From assembly GCA_030142905.1 (NCBI GenBank), contig JASJOG010000327.1, forward strand, positions 176,501-240,500: a DNA stretch of 64,000 nucleotides. Reading direction: 5' to 3'. This stretch comes from Heliopora coerulea (taxonomy: Eukaryota > Cnidaria > Anthozoa > Scleralcyonacea > Helioporidae). This document shows positions 11,690-20,924 of this stretch, piece by piece. Under the pieces are notes generated by a model. That model did not search any database and was not told the origin of the DNA. It saw nothing but the letters and a program-made list of their open reading frames with translations. Both the position numbers and the translations under genes were made by a program. Every line of letters starts with the position of its first letter. The first letter of the stretch is position 1.

Positions 11690-11939
11690 CTGACAGAAGA
11701 ATTGGAGTCACATCCTTAAAATAATTGAATAAAAATTCAATTACTCGACTACAACAAACTCTTTCTTCAAGTAAGAGTACAAATAAGTCACCCAAATGAT
11801 GATGACCAATTTGTATAAGAATCAGTTTATCTGTAAAAATGTTTCGTGTAAACTGGCGTAAAGTGACTTTCTTGGAAAGGAAATTAACCTTTAACGCACA
11901 TTGTCCGACATATCTGACACCTAAAAATAAAAGAACCAA

Positions 11940-12518
11940 TGAAAGAACAAAGAAAAAACAAAGACAGAAAAAACAAACTAGATAAAATAAATCATGCGTT
12001 AATGGATTAAATATGATACAGTTAGTGCTACAGGATGAATATCAATGAAGTTCTCCATATTACTTGCTATGGATCTGCATCATGTTATATTTAATGCATC
12101 ATGACTTGGTTTCTTTATTTTACCCTGAAAATGGTTCAGAAATACTGTTCATCCTGTTGAGCCAGAGATTAGCGTGAACGTCTCGCGATCCCTCAGCGGT
12201 CCCCATTGTTCAATGCTCCAGGTACACCAAAGTAAATTAAAGTGTCTTTATTTACACTGGATAACCCTATCAGCTACCTAAGCTGTTCTTCCTTGAGGTC
12301 CAGTAAGCTCTACCCCTGTATGGGTTCCGTGTTACTACAGGAGAAAACCGGAGTACCCGGAGAAAACCTGCGATACTTGGAAGGGTCAAACTGGGCAACA
12401 CTCTTCTCGCATGTGACCAAGTAATCCTCTCACCCACCGCGTGAAGTGCGGTAGAGTCATTTTACACGCATGGTGACAAGGGAGAAAAGTTTTCGCATTG
12501 TGTATCTATGTTTATATA
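11940..12518. repeat. Non-coding stretch with a diverged tRNA-SINE-like tail
   Basis: Only a short repeat motif is recognisable: GGAGAAAACCGGAGTACCCG followed by GAGAAAACCTGCG at 12339-12372. A related CCGGGTACTTCGGTTTCCTCC arrangement lies at 38951-38975 beside a tRNA-like head. The remainder shows nothing assignable. Confidence 0.4.
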
Positions 12519-12520
12519 TA

Positions 12521-13082
12521 CAGGGTGTCCCAAAAAAATGTATACACACTTTGAGTGATTATAACTCACTATAACAAACTTTCTTTCAAATGCTACGCAT
12601 TCGTGAACAATTTGGAGATGAGGAGTTTTATTTCCAGCAAGATGGAACACCTTCCCACTACCATCGTGATATGAGAGCTTATCTTACGAAAATCTGCCGA
12701 ACAGATGGATTGGGTGAAGATATAGCATTGAATTCCCCCACGTTCACCAGACCTCACGCCTGTGGACTTTTTTTATGGAGATACGTCAAAGATAAGGTTT
12801 GTAGCACAAAACCTGTAACAATCAATGAGTTGAGAGCAGCAATTGAAAGAGAATGCACCCAAATACCAAATGAAATGATCATGATTCGTAATGTTTTGAA
12901 TTCCATCTGTCCGCGTTGTCAGCAGTGCCTGGACCACAACGGTCATCAGTTCGAACACCTGCGATAACTCAAAAAATTCTACACTTGTCTTCTTTAACTT
13001 GGGTTATAAAACTTAGATATGTCATAATAAACATTGTATTTATAATCATTTAAAGTGTGTATACATTTTTTGGGACACCCTG
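12521..13082. mobile_element. Mariner/Tc1-type element with terminal inverted repeats, internally deleted
   Basis: The terminal inverted repeats begin CAGGGTGTCCCAAAAAAATG at the left and are mirrored at the right by CATTTTTTGGGACACCCTG, continuing through TATACACACTTT for about 31 bp with one A difference. A TA dinucleotide flanks each end (12519-12520 and 13083-13084), the target duplication of this superfamily. At 562 bp it is far shorter than an autonomous element of about 1.3 kb and keeps only the 3' part of a transposase. Confidence 0.9.
12590..12967 (+). pseudogene. Mariner-type transposase C-terminal remnant
   Basis: The frame contains FYFQQDGTPSHYHRDMRAYL, the block around the second catalytic Asp in this DDE/D transposase family, and LFLWRYVKDKVCSTKP from the C-terminal region. 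The segment between them, where a PDLTPVDFFLW block with the third catalytic residue belongs, is shifted: that block reads out in the neighbouring frame at about 12750-12780, implying two small indels. The N-terminal DNA-binding domain and first catalytic Asp are deleted. Non-functional; lies inside the inverted-repeat element 12521-13082. Confidence 0.8.
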
Positions 13083-13134
13083 TATATATATATATATGAA
13101 GGAAGAGTGGTGGTTATCATGCCTGGAATATACG

Positions 13135-13331
13135 TGAACTAAATAAACGTTGACTTCTTCAGACAAAGTTTAAAAGATTTTTGTTATTAATCTCAGACGT
13201 TTCGCCGGTCAAAGCTTCATCAGTGAGTAAAAATCTAGAATAATAAAACCGTGCTCTATATATACATAAATAATCAGTTAAAATGAATAATTAAATTAAA
13301 TACATAATATATTTAAAAAGTTTATTATGGT
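13135..13331. repeat. PLE A terminal repeat, arm 1
   Basis: Inverted relative to 15188-15384. It includes the hairpin motif at 13196-13223 on the minus strand. Repeats flanking PLEs are often called pseudo-LTRs and may be direct or inverted. Confidence 0.85.
13196..13223 (-). other. Hammerhead-core-like hairpin in PLE A arm 1
   Basis: On the minus strand: CTGATGA, extra A, GC(T/C)-rich stem around TTTGACC, GGC, GAAACGTC. The stem is weaker in this arm (AGCTT against AGCC in arm 2). It lies downstream of the GIY-YIG frame, at the 3' end of the element. Confidence 0.55.
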
Positions 13332-13415
13332 AATCGTATAAAAAAAGGTAAGAAAAAAAATAGATTTAAAAAAAGAAAAAATTTCATGTATACGTAGATA
13401 GCAATAATTTAAAAG

Positions 13416-14096
13416 TTAGATACTAAGGACTCTACCAACACAACTGTTCATAATATTTTCTGAATGTTTCCTGATTTCTAAAACTTCGATGGTTCTACGT
13501 TCATCATAGTTTTTTATATTGGATTGAAGGATTTCCCAATTGACGGGTGATCCAATTTGTGGATCGATATTATGAGATCTGACATGAATATACACTGTTT
13601 GTTTTTTCATTCGAAGATACTCTTTTACACGTGAACTAGTTGATCTTCTAGTTTCACCAATGTAAACAGAACCGCAATGAGAGCAATTTATACGATAAAC
13701 AGTATGCTTCACTAAGCAACGGTTAGTCTTCAAGAACAATTTACATGTATGACAATCTTTTGGACAACTTTGTTTTTCTTTAGGTGGCATAAAAATTATC
13801 GATAGCGATTTCCCATTCTCAAAATAGAACCTAACGTTCTCTATATCTGATCGTCGTGCAATAGCGAAAGCACGCCGTCTAATATCTTCGTTTATAAATG
13901 GCAACTTTAAATGAACGTATTTTTTGGAATCTTCTCTCCGTAGCTCAGTTCTTACTGTTCGTTTTATTACCGATTTGACGAACTGTTTTGGATACCCATT
14001 ACGAGTAAACATATGTGTTGCTGTACGAAGCGATTTAGTTTTGACTGTTGGGTCGGTTGATCGGGAAATAGCTCTTCTCGTTTCTCCTATGAGCAT
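13416..14096 (-). pseudogene. PLE A GIY-YIG endonuclease domain with upstream linker
   Basis: The frame of about 226 residues ends at a stop near 13416. The nuclease core is YRINCSHCGSVYIGETRRST, where the GIY and YIG strands appear as VYRI and VYIG, followed by SRVKEYL (conserved Arg) and VREHS-like VRSHN, and Glu-rich C-terminal residues. Upstream CPKDCHTCKLF gives the Cys motif common before the nuclease in PLEs. It is separated from the RT frame by a frameshift near 14100-14130. Confidence 0.8.
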
Positions 14097-14129
14097 GGAC
14101 CTTTCGGAAGCTATTTAACCGTGACTGTT

Positions 14130-14642
14130 CTAAGGGGTAATACATTGACTGTAAATGGGCTTCATACACAACATTGTCGCAAATTTGTTTGTCTCTGAGT
14201 TAAGTGATACTAGAACATCAAGGTATGGCATCTTGTTGTCCGTGGACAGTTCGATGGTGAACTCAATTGAGTCATTCAACTTATTCGCCATAGTCAATAA
14301 TTTTCCCCCGTCAACAGCATTAGATGTCCATGTAAGGAAAATATCGTCAATAAATCTCTTCAGAAAAACAGGTCCATTATATGTATTTACGATCTGAGTG
14401 TCAAGATCGTTCATGTAAATAATTGCCAAAGTAGGGGCAAGATTATTTCCCATGGCTAGACCTGTTTTCTGCTTATAGCCTTTTCCCTCAGTAAGAACGG
14501 TATCACTGGCCAAACATAGTCGCAGTAATGTTTCGAAGTCTTGTCCACTCAGCAGCGATAGTTCACATTGTGTTCTATGTTTCAAGAAGAAATGTCTCAC
14601 TACCGTAAAGATGCCTCGAGTTATGTCATTAATGTCCTCCAA
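14130..14642 (-). pseudogene. PLE A reverse transcriptase palm (YxDD-bearing part)
   Basis: The frame includes KTGLAMGNNLAPTLAIIYM (RT motif B/4 region) and FLKRFIDDIFLTW, where FIDD is the catalytic Asp pair, then MPYLDVLVS typical of motif E in PLE RTs. Upstream of the first Met the same frame continues through SLDVCNLYGSIPLEDIND (motif A, catalytic Asp in DVCNLYGSIP) to about 14775. The catalytic residues look intact, but the neighbouring frames are broken. Confidence 0.8.
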
Positions 14643-14769
14643 TGGTATAGATCCATACAGATTGCATACATCAAGACTGCAGAAACTCTGTATTTCGCCC
14701 TCAATTTCCGCTAAAGATTCAACAAATTCTTCAATGTTTTTAAGGTGTGCTGGTACATATCTAAGTAAT

Positions 14770-15137
14770 GAGTTTAGCTAGTTAGCTAAGTATTTGGATA
14801 AAGACGTAGCTGGTGTATCTGTGGCAGCGTGTATTGATCTACCTTTCAATTCACCTTGTTTGTGATCTTTGGGTAAACAGCATACCGGACATGGTAGTTG
14901 TTCAGTACATATGTTAGATTTTAGGTTTTTGCTTAGCAGTGGATGGTCTCTTTCGTATTTCTGAGCAATTTTATTTAGACGTCCATTAAAGATAATTTGT
15001 TCTCTTCTCGGCTGATTCAATTTCTTAATTTCTCGGTAGTTTCCCGTGTTGATCGTAGATCTTCCAACCATTTCTTCGTAGTGGGATTTGTCCAAAGCTA
15101 CCAGTCGCTTAGATTTGTCGGTTTGAGTTATCGTCAC
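14770..15137 (-). pseudogene. PLE A N-terminal RT region
   Basis: The frame contains RLVALDKSHYEEMVGRS and PCPVCCLPKDHKQGELKGRS, the finger region including the L-P-K-x-H-K motif of PLE RTs, and ends SLSKYLAN at a TAG near 14776, after which the same frame resumes with LNSLLRYVPAHLKN. A single stop therefore separates it from the palm. The start is lost into the terminal repeat. Confidence 0.75.
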
Positions 15138-15187
15138 TTTGGTGGATGGTAACCGAAATCGTAATTGCTTTGTTTTTAGTACATCCT

Positions 15188-15382
15188 TACCTTATAAGAA
15201 ACTTTTTAAATTTATTATGTATTTAATTTAATTATGCATTTGAACTGATTATTTATGTATATATAGAGGACGGTTTTATTATTCTAGATTTTTACTCACT
15301 GATGAAGCCTTGACCGGCGAAACGTCTGAGATTAATAATAAAAATCTTTTAAACTTTGTCTGAAGAAGTCATTTATTTAGTT

Positions 15383-15384
<2 letters not shown>
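15188..15384. repeat. PLE A terminal repeat, arm 2
   Basis: Mirror copy of 13135-13331; contains the hairpin at 15299-15326 on the plus strand. It abuts a (TA)n tract at 15389-15416. Confidence 0.85.
15299..15326 (+). other. Hammerhead-core-like hairpin in PLE A arm 2
   Basis: CTGATGA, extra A, stem GCC, loop TTGACC, stem GGC, then GAAACGTC. Same layout as the other hairpins listed in this window. Confidence 0.6.
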
Positions 15385-15388
<4 letters not shown>

Positions 15389-15414
<26 letters not shown>

Positions 15415-15416
15415 CT
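15389..15416. repeat. (TA)n microsatellite
   Basis: Uninterrupted TA run directly outside PLE A arm 2. Confidence 0.95.
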
Positions 15417-15627
15417 ATAGGTATATATCCATGGATTTCGCACACTTGAGAATGTCGTGTGCAAGCTCGAGGACTAATATGTTGTTGACCAAACTTTAGG
15501 TTACTTAGGTCCGTATTGAAGCAAGTCGATTTGGTCTGGTTCTTTTTTCCGTTTTATGGATCTCTCAGACGTTGTTTACATCATTTGAACACTGAAGCCA
15601 GTAAATCATTTAAGACCGGCAAACGAA

Positions 15628-16480
15628 ATGGCTTTCTTGGTGCTTGCGACTGGTTTCGCTTTTGGAGGCCATCTTAGTAACTGGACAATTTATGACTTGA
15701 AACAGCAGTTCTCAAACTTAGCTCCTTGGAATATGCATTGGCCAACTGTTCATTTGTTGCAGCAACGCTTTGACTTGGTTCTTTGTGATAAACATGAACA
15801 AAAGACGTAAGTGAACTCGCTTCCTGGCAGCACATTTGCGGAGCGACTAAGTGTAAACGACATTCTTCGCTGAAGTTGAATAGATGCCGTTCTGGCAACC
15901 ACTTACCGGAGCTCCACAATCACAGGTAAGTCTGAATCGAGTAGCTTTGAAATGCAAGTTCTGCCATGGAATTGTTTTGAACAGCTTTCAAAACCGGCTT
16001 CCTGACTTCATTCTTCCCCAAGGGACACTTTTTGTACCAAATATAATCGCCTGGATTTTGCTGGTGTTTATTGGTCAAGTAGTATGAAGATTCTGGTTCA
16101 TTCATCTCTGCACGATGATGGCTTTTGAATATTTTTTAGTATTTAACCGGACAGCGTTCATGGTCAATTGTTTGAGAAGTGGGATAAAACATTCCTCGTC
16201 CAGAAGGCCGCAACAGACTTTGGATGTTAACTCCGCTTTCCACACAAGAATTTCATTCTCTCATCAAGGATTGTTCTCCGTAGGAAATGTCGCCCCACTG
16301 AAGACGTCGGGATGTATTTCTAGCTCGAAACAAAAAATGCAAGGTAAACAGCCACCAGCTAACAGGCGGCAAAGCTACTTGTTTTTGGTCACCAAACTAT
16401 CCTTCGGCGAAACAGTTGTCCACTTCAGTCTTTCTCACTTCTCGGGTGGCTTGTGGATGATGAACTTCACCATATCACAC
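15628..16480 (-). pseudogene. Possible Crypton/DUF3504-type tyrosine recombinase remnant
   Basis: Minus-strand reading at 16105-15920 gives YIWYKKCPLGKNEVRKPVLK, which resembles the W-x-K/N-x-P-(L/M)-G-x-N segment upstream of the catalytic His-Arg box in Crypton-derived recombinases. Downstream frames (15919-15674) hold VHVYHKEPSQSVAATNEQLA, which could be the tail containing the tyrosine. I do not see a convincing H-x-x-R motif, and the frames are interrupted. This is recognition by general resemblance only. Confidence 0.25.
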
Positions 16481-16483
16481 TAG

Positions 16484-17490
16484 TAGTGTTTTCATCAGGA
16501 TTTAAAAAACCTCTCAAGAAAGTTTAAAGTAGTCGTCTTTTTGCAAATTCACCGTTAATCCTTTGCGTTGAGGTGCCGCTGAGTGCTTAGTTGAAAATAC
16601 GTAAGAGTCGCAGGTTTGTACGCTACGCCATTTTTCTTACAGAGGAAAAAAGTACGTATTTTACTTTTCTCTACTCGTTCTTCTTTCGACCAAAACTTGC
16701 AGAAGGTTTACTTGTCTTATTTTGTTGTATGTTAAGTATTTTTCTGATTATTGGTCAGCAATAAAAATTGAGAACTCGTTCATGTTTTCTTTGTTTATTT
16801 CGTCGGTTTTGTAATTCGTTTCATCTTCGTCACCAAAGTCTTGTACCTCCGCATGAATACTTAGCATAAATCTTCATCATAGCACTTCTACTCGAAATTT
16901 GTAATTAACTTTCAGAGAATGTAGGATTTATCAGTTTTTTAATACAAACAGTATCAAAACTTTTTTTTTCAATCATAAGCTATCCGTAATGCTGGTATCC
17001 GACGGGTAACCTATGAGAATACTCCGCTTTTAAGACGGAAAGTGTTGCCATCTACTTCTTCAAAGTGAGAAAAAGTTATAAGTTTCATCCAAAAACGGCA
17101 CGAAATACCTCAAGATCGTAACTAATGCAGGGTCTTGATACGAACATCCATTGTTTAGCAGTAGAATTGTCAGGATGGATCCCATTATTTGTAAAATCCT
17201 TAAAGGTTATTCTCACGAAAGGTTATGTTATAATAAAACAGAGTCTGAAACTTTAAACGTAAATATGGCGACAAACAGTTAAAAATATAAAACAATTTCC
17301 AGTTTTGTGTTGTTAATATTCATGTCCAAATGTTGTGTTTTTCTTATATGGCATATCTTCTTCCAGTTATAGTAAAGGGAGATTTGTCATTTTGAAAATT
17401 TTGAAGAATTATCAATGTTACTTGGATTCTAGAGAAATATATTGGAAGGGTGGGCAAGGGGTTGTTGCGTGCACGTATTTCTATTTCTAA
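16484..17490. other. No gene recognised
   Basis: AT-rich non-coding sequence; no domain, RNA or repeat structure identified by eye. Confidence 0.4.
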
Positions 17491-17496
17491 TCAGAT

Positions 17497-17575
17497 AACT
17501 GCATGGAGCGGGAATCGAACCCTAGTGAGAGTGGCGAGAGACATGGGTGCTACCACTATGTCACCAGCACTCCAA
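17497..17575 (-). repeat. tRNA-like unit (SINE head)
   Basis: On the minus strand: GGAGTGCTGGTGACATAGTG then GTAGCACCCATG (A-box-like), and GGGTTCGATTCCCGCTCC (B box and T arm). The acceptor ends do not pair well and the anticodon arm is poor, so it is a tRNA-derived repeat, not a tRNA gene. Confidence 0.5.
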
Positions 17576-17671
17576 ATTTATATTATTTGATCAGTCGACA
17601 GGATTAAATCAAAAAACTTAAAATTAAAATCGTAATGAGTTTGAGAGTCGGCAAGTCAGCGGTTAAACGAC

Positions 17672-17940
17672 TGGATGAATGGATGAATGGATGGATGGAT
17701 GGAAGGATGGAAGAATGGATGTATGGATGGAAGGATGGATGGATGGATGGATGTATGGATGGATGGATGGATGGATGGATGGGTGGATGGGTGGATGGGT
17801 GGATTGGTAAGTGGGTAGGTGGATGGGTGGACGGACGGATGGACTGATGGACGGGTGGACAGGTGGACGGGTGGACGGATGGATTGATGGATGGGTGAGT
17901 GAGTGGACGGATGGGTGGATGAGTCGGTGGATTGGTGCAT
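17672..17940. repeat. (GGAT)n degenerate microsatellite
   Basis: About 270 bp of GGAT/GGGT/GGAC tetranucleotides. The Trp/Met/Asp-rich and His/Pro/Ser-rich frames here are repeat artefacts. Further GGAT blocks lie at 19155-19182 and 19331-19366, each beside a LINE 3' end. Confidence 0.95.
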
Positions 17941-17977
17941 GGTTTATAAATTTATATTATCAATAATTAATTATAAA

Positions 17978-18095
17978 TATTTCAAGATGAAGATTAGCGA
18001 TTGTAAAATTATATTTGTTGAACGACGTTTCGATATCATTGTGATATCATATAAATATAATTTTACCATCGCTTATTTTCATCTCGAAATGTCAT
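17978..18095. repeat. Palindrome
   Basis: Left arm TTCAAGATGAAGATTAGCGA then TTGTAAAATTATATTT; right arm AAATATAATTTTACCATCGC then TTATTTTCATCTCGAAATG. The centre contains CGACGTTTCGATATCA and TGATATCAT. Similar in style to the palindromes at 23255-23460 and 39893-40170. Confidence 0.75.
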
Positions 18096-18239
18096 ACAAA
18101 TAATTATACATATATTATAAACTGATTATTTATAATCTATGAATAGATTGTTTATAAATGAGTTCTAGTGCTGCATTGAGTAAGGTAATGAAAGGCTCTA
18201 CGCAGATGAAAAATATATAACTTTACAACTTTGAACATA

Positions 18240-19150
18240 TCTGACCTTCGGAGACAGATGAAGATTGATTTGCAGCACATTTAAACTTCGTCAAGAGCAA
18301 ATAAATCAACATTAAATATTTTAAAATCTGAATTTATGATAATTGGCTCTAGGCAAAGGTTATTCATGTTTTCTGCTGGAGAGTTAAATCTAAATTTGTT
18401 TGTTGACGGTATTTCTCTTAGAAAAGGTAGCATTACAAAACGTTTAGAACTGGAAATTGATGAACATCTCACTTGGAGAACTCATATTGATAAAATTACG
18501 CGACTGGTACTAGAGGGCTGGGTGTATTATGAAGAGTAAAGGCAGTCTTAAATAAAGATCTTTGTAGAATTTATAAAACGATAATTGAACCTTATTGTGA
18601 TTATCGTCCTGTTGAATGGGATAGCATAGGATTAGAACTTATCAATCGGATAATTACCGGCGCACCGTGTTACATACGTTCCAAAAATGTTTTGAAATGT
18701 CTTGGATGGTCATCTTTGGAACAAAGAAGATTAGAATACAAAGCAATAATGATGTATAAAATAGCAAACGGTTTAGCTCCCAGTTACCCAATTAATTCAC
18801 TTAAATAAATGAATCATGATTTGAGACCCGGCGGAAGAAATTTCCTACTACCAAAAACTAAGACTGAATATTTTCATAGTAGCTTTGCATTTCATGGGCC
18901 AATTACTTGTAATAACTTGCCATCATACCTCAAAGCAAAATATATCTTTGGAAACTTTCAAAAAAGAATTGAAAGATGTTGATCACTGCGGCAACAACTA
19001 GAACTAATCTTAATTATTTTATTGTAAGATATTTACTTACATTTACTGTATTTATATTTTAAAAAAACTCACGGCTTACAGGTAGAGCAGAAAATATATT
19101 TTATTTTATATTTCTGACGTAATCACCGTGATTAAATAAAGATTCCTTAT
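18240..19150 (+). mobile_element. Non-LTR retrotransposon 3' fragment (RT thumb/C-terminus)
   Basis: Plus-strand frames give SEFMIIGSRQRL, LEIDEHLTWRTHIDKIT (the 'D-x-x-L-x-W-x-x-H-I' block after the RT palm), then YKTIIEPYCDY, VLKCLGWSSLEQRRLEYKAI and MMYKIANGLAPSY, in different frames with stops. The palm with YADD is absent, so the copy is strongly 5'-truncated. The 3' end AATAAAGATTCCTTATCTT abuts GGAT repeats and matches the 3' end of the element at 7015-8222. Confidence 0.75.
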
Positions 19151-19182
19151 CTTGTTGGTGGATGGATGGGTTGGTGGATGGA

Positions 19183-19310
19183 TAAGATAAGATAAAAAAT
19201 TTATTTAAGCACGGTAGTTCTATCAAAACTAAATACAAAATAATATTTAGATCTGGTCTCCCTAGAAGCCATGTATATATTTATTAGAATATATTTATGA
19301 AATTTAGTAG
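19183..19310 (-). mobile_element. 3' end of a second LINE, opposite orientation
   Basis: AAGATAAGATAAAAAATTTATTTAAGCACGG is the reverse-complement style of the 3' end seen at 19115-19150. It begins just after a GTTGGTGGATGGATGGG tract. Only the 3' untranslated end is evident. Confidence 0.45.
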
Positions 19311-19330
19311 AATTAAGTATTGCCAATGCA

Positions 19331-19366
19331 GGATGGATGGATGGATGGATGGATGGATGGATTGAC
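19331..19366. repeat. (GGAT)n microsatellite
   Basis: Nine consecutive GGAT units, related to the array at 17672-17940. Confidence 0.9.
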
Positions 19367-19419
19367 GGACGGACTAATGGATCAAGAGTAAGACAGCCGG
19401 ATGGTTATCTAACCATCAA

Positions 19420-20245
19420 ATAACACGTTGATGTATTTGCACCATTTGAAACTAGACACTACATTATCCGGTACAACATACATAAAAGAATCAATTCATA
19501 TCAAAATTTTAAGTATTCGGCATGAAAAAAAAATCAGTATTTTTAAAATACTGTATGATTACCTGACATCCTCACACATTGGTCTCCAAGCTGGCTTTCT
19601 GCGTAACAGACTGTCGCTAAAACCAGGAGTAACCACAGCATTTGGGTAATATGCTGGTAGCTCAGACTTCTATGCAATGAAATATACTTATCTGTGATAA
19701 GAATGGACACCTTATGAAAAATTTGATATATTAAATAAACAAGTGCTTCGTGTTGTACTAAATGATCCTTTTAGCACTTACGATTGGTGTTAAACAAAAT
19801 TGGAATGACTTCACGCCTGGATAGAAGGATGCAGGACATGTCAATTTTAGTGTATAAGTGTCTATCCAATATGGCTCCGGATATCTGTCTACATTATTTG
19901 ATTTACTTTCTTGTAATTATTCATTACGAGGTATCAATAAGTTAGCTATTCCTCAAGTCTAGGCCACAACTTAATGATGGGCTAAATTCTTTCCGTTGTT
20001 TGGCAGCAAATTTATGGAAAATGATATTAATAATGAGGGCAGACCAGCTGCAACATTAACAATTTTTAAGCAACTAATGAGATCAATTAGCTTTCAATTA
20101 TTTTGTAATTATTTGTTTTATTTTTATCTTTCTTTCTTTTACTTGTTACTAATATATTAAAACATTCAAAAATACTAGCAATTAATGCGCTATATTGTAA
20201 ACTCGAACGGAAATAAAGTTTGATTGAATGAATGAAATGAATGTA
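19420..20245 (+). mobile_element. Degenerate non-LTR retrotransposon 3' fragment
   Basis: Scattered frames recall an RT C-terminus: NDFTSRLDRRMQDMSILVYK, CLSNMAPDICLHYL near 19800-19890, after PSWLSA and similar fragments. Many stops. It ends in AATAAAGTTTGATTGAATG followed by a TGAA-type tail, typical of CR1/L2-like 3' ends. Distinct from the family at 18240-19150. Confidence 0.6.
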
Positions 20246-20327
20246 CAATTACAATGTTTTGAAAATAAAATACCCCACATGTGTATGCATTGCTATGGCA
20301 AGGATAGGGAGGCCCTGATAAGATGGT

Positions 20328-20430
20328 TTTAACTCTTTCCAGGCGGGAGCTCTCCCTTTGACGAGTAAAATTGTCTGGCTTTAGTCAGAGTAAAACAATA
20401 AAAGGCTTATGCTGCCGGGAAAGTGTTGAA
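20328..20430 (+). repeat. GACGAGTAAAAT-family repeat, best-preserved copy
   Basis: TAACTCTTTCCAGGCGGGAG, CTCTCCCTTTGACGAGTAAA, ATTGTCTGGCTTTAGTCAGA and GTAAAACAATAAAAGGC, closing with CCGGGAAAGTGTTGAA. The AACxCTTTCC...GGGAAAGxGTT ends are inverted, so the unit is a small foldback or MITE-like repeat. Confidence 0.7.
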
Positions 20431-20551
20431 CTAGAAATATGTTTATGCAGCATACATCTTGGGTTCAGTGGGAGCAGTGGTTCAAGTATTTTAACACCAG
20501 TTCAAAAATTGATCTATTATACTTTGCAAAGATTTCTCTTTGTCTACACAG

Positions 20552-20568
20552 TTTTTGTCATTTATACA

Positions 20569-20604
<36 letters not shown>

Positions 20605-20722
20605 TAGAGCGTCGGACTAGTAAACCGAAGGTTTACAATAATATACTTTAATATATACACTATATAAATGACAAAAATCGAAGGTCGCGGGTTCGAATCC
20701 CAGCCGCGGTCAAGTAGAGTTT
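20552..20722 (+). repeat. tRNA-like unit interrupted by an insertion, inside an inverted repeat
   Basis: A 5' half ATGGTAGAGCGTCGGACTAG then TAAACCGAAGGT (D and anticodon arms) and a 3' half TCGCGGGTTCGAATCCCAGC then CGCGGTC (T arm, acceptor) are separated by about 55 bp. CGAAGGT occurs on both sides of the interruption, as expected for a short duplication made on insertion. TTTTTGTCATTTATACAGTG upstream and CACTATATAAATGACAAAAA inside the insertion are inverted copies, with a (TA)n run between. Not a functional tRNA. Confidence 0.5.
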
Positions 20723-20812
20723 TTCTCTACTTACCCGGTATGGGTTCGATTCACTTGGAAGCAGTATTATCCTTATATCATCTGACCCAAGTGGTTAATC
20801 TTATACTACATA

Positions 20813-20814
<2 letters not shown>

Positions 20815-20848
<34 letters not shown>
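20815..20848. repeat. (AC)n microsatellite
   Basis: Uninterrupted AC run followed by short TA repeats. Confidence 0.95.
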
Positions 20849-20856
<8 letters not shown>

Positions 20857-20924
20857 ACCAACACAAAAATATGTATAATTGGTAGAAAGAGAGTGCCCGA
20901 TACCATATAGTAGAGCGTTTATAA

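Larger units (their letters stand above)
13135..15384 (-). mobile_element. Penelope-like element A (PLE) with long inverted terminal repeats
   Basis: On the minus strand, order 5'-3': inverted terminal repeat, N-terminal RT region, RT palm, GIY-YIG nuclease, inverted terminal repeat. RT followed by a GIY-YIG endonuclease is the diagnostic order of Penelope-like retroelements. The arms (13135-13331 and 15188-15384) are about 197 bp and share TGAACTAAATAAA, TGACTTCTTCAGAC and AGATTTTTATTATTAATCTC-type blocks. (TA)n tracts lie on both outer sides. At least one stop and one frameshift interrupt the ORF, and the N-terminus is truncated. Confidence 0.85.

Noticed and set aside
13924..14397. Plus-strand frames across PLE A
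   Set aside because: They are antisense to the well-supported RT and GIY-YIG frames.
17635..17940. Trp/Met/Asp-rich and His/Pro/Ser-rich proteins
   Set aside because: Translations of the (GGAT)n array.
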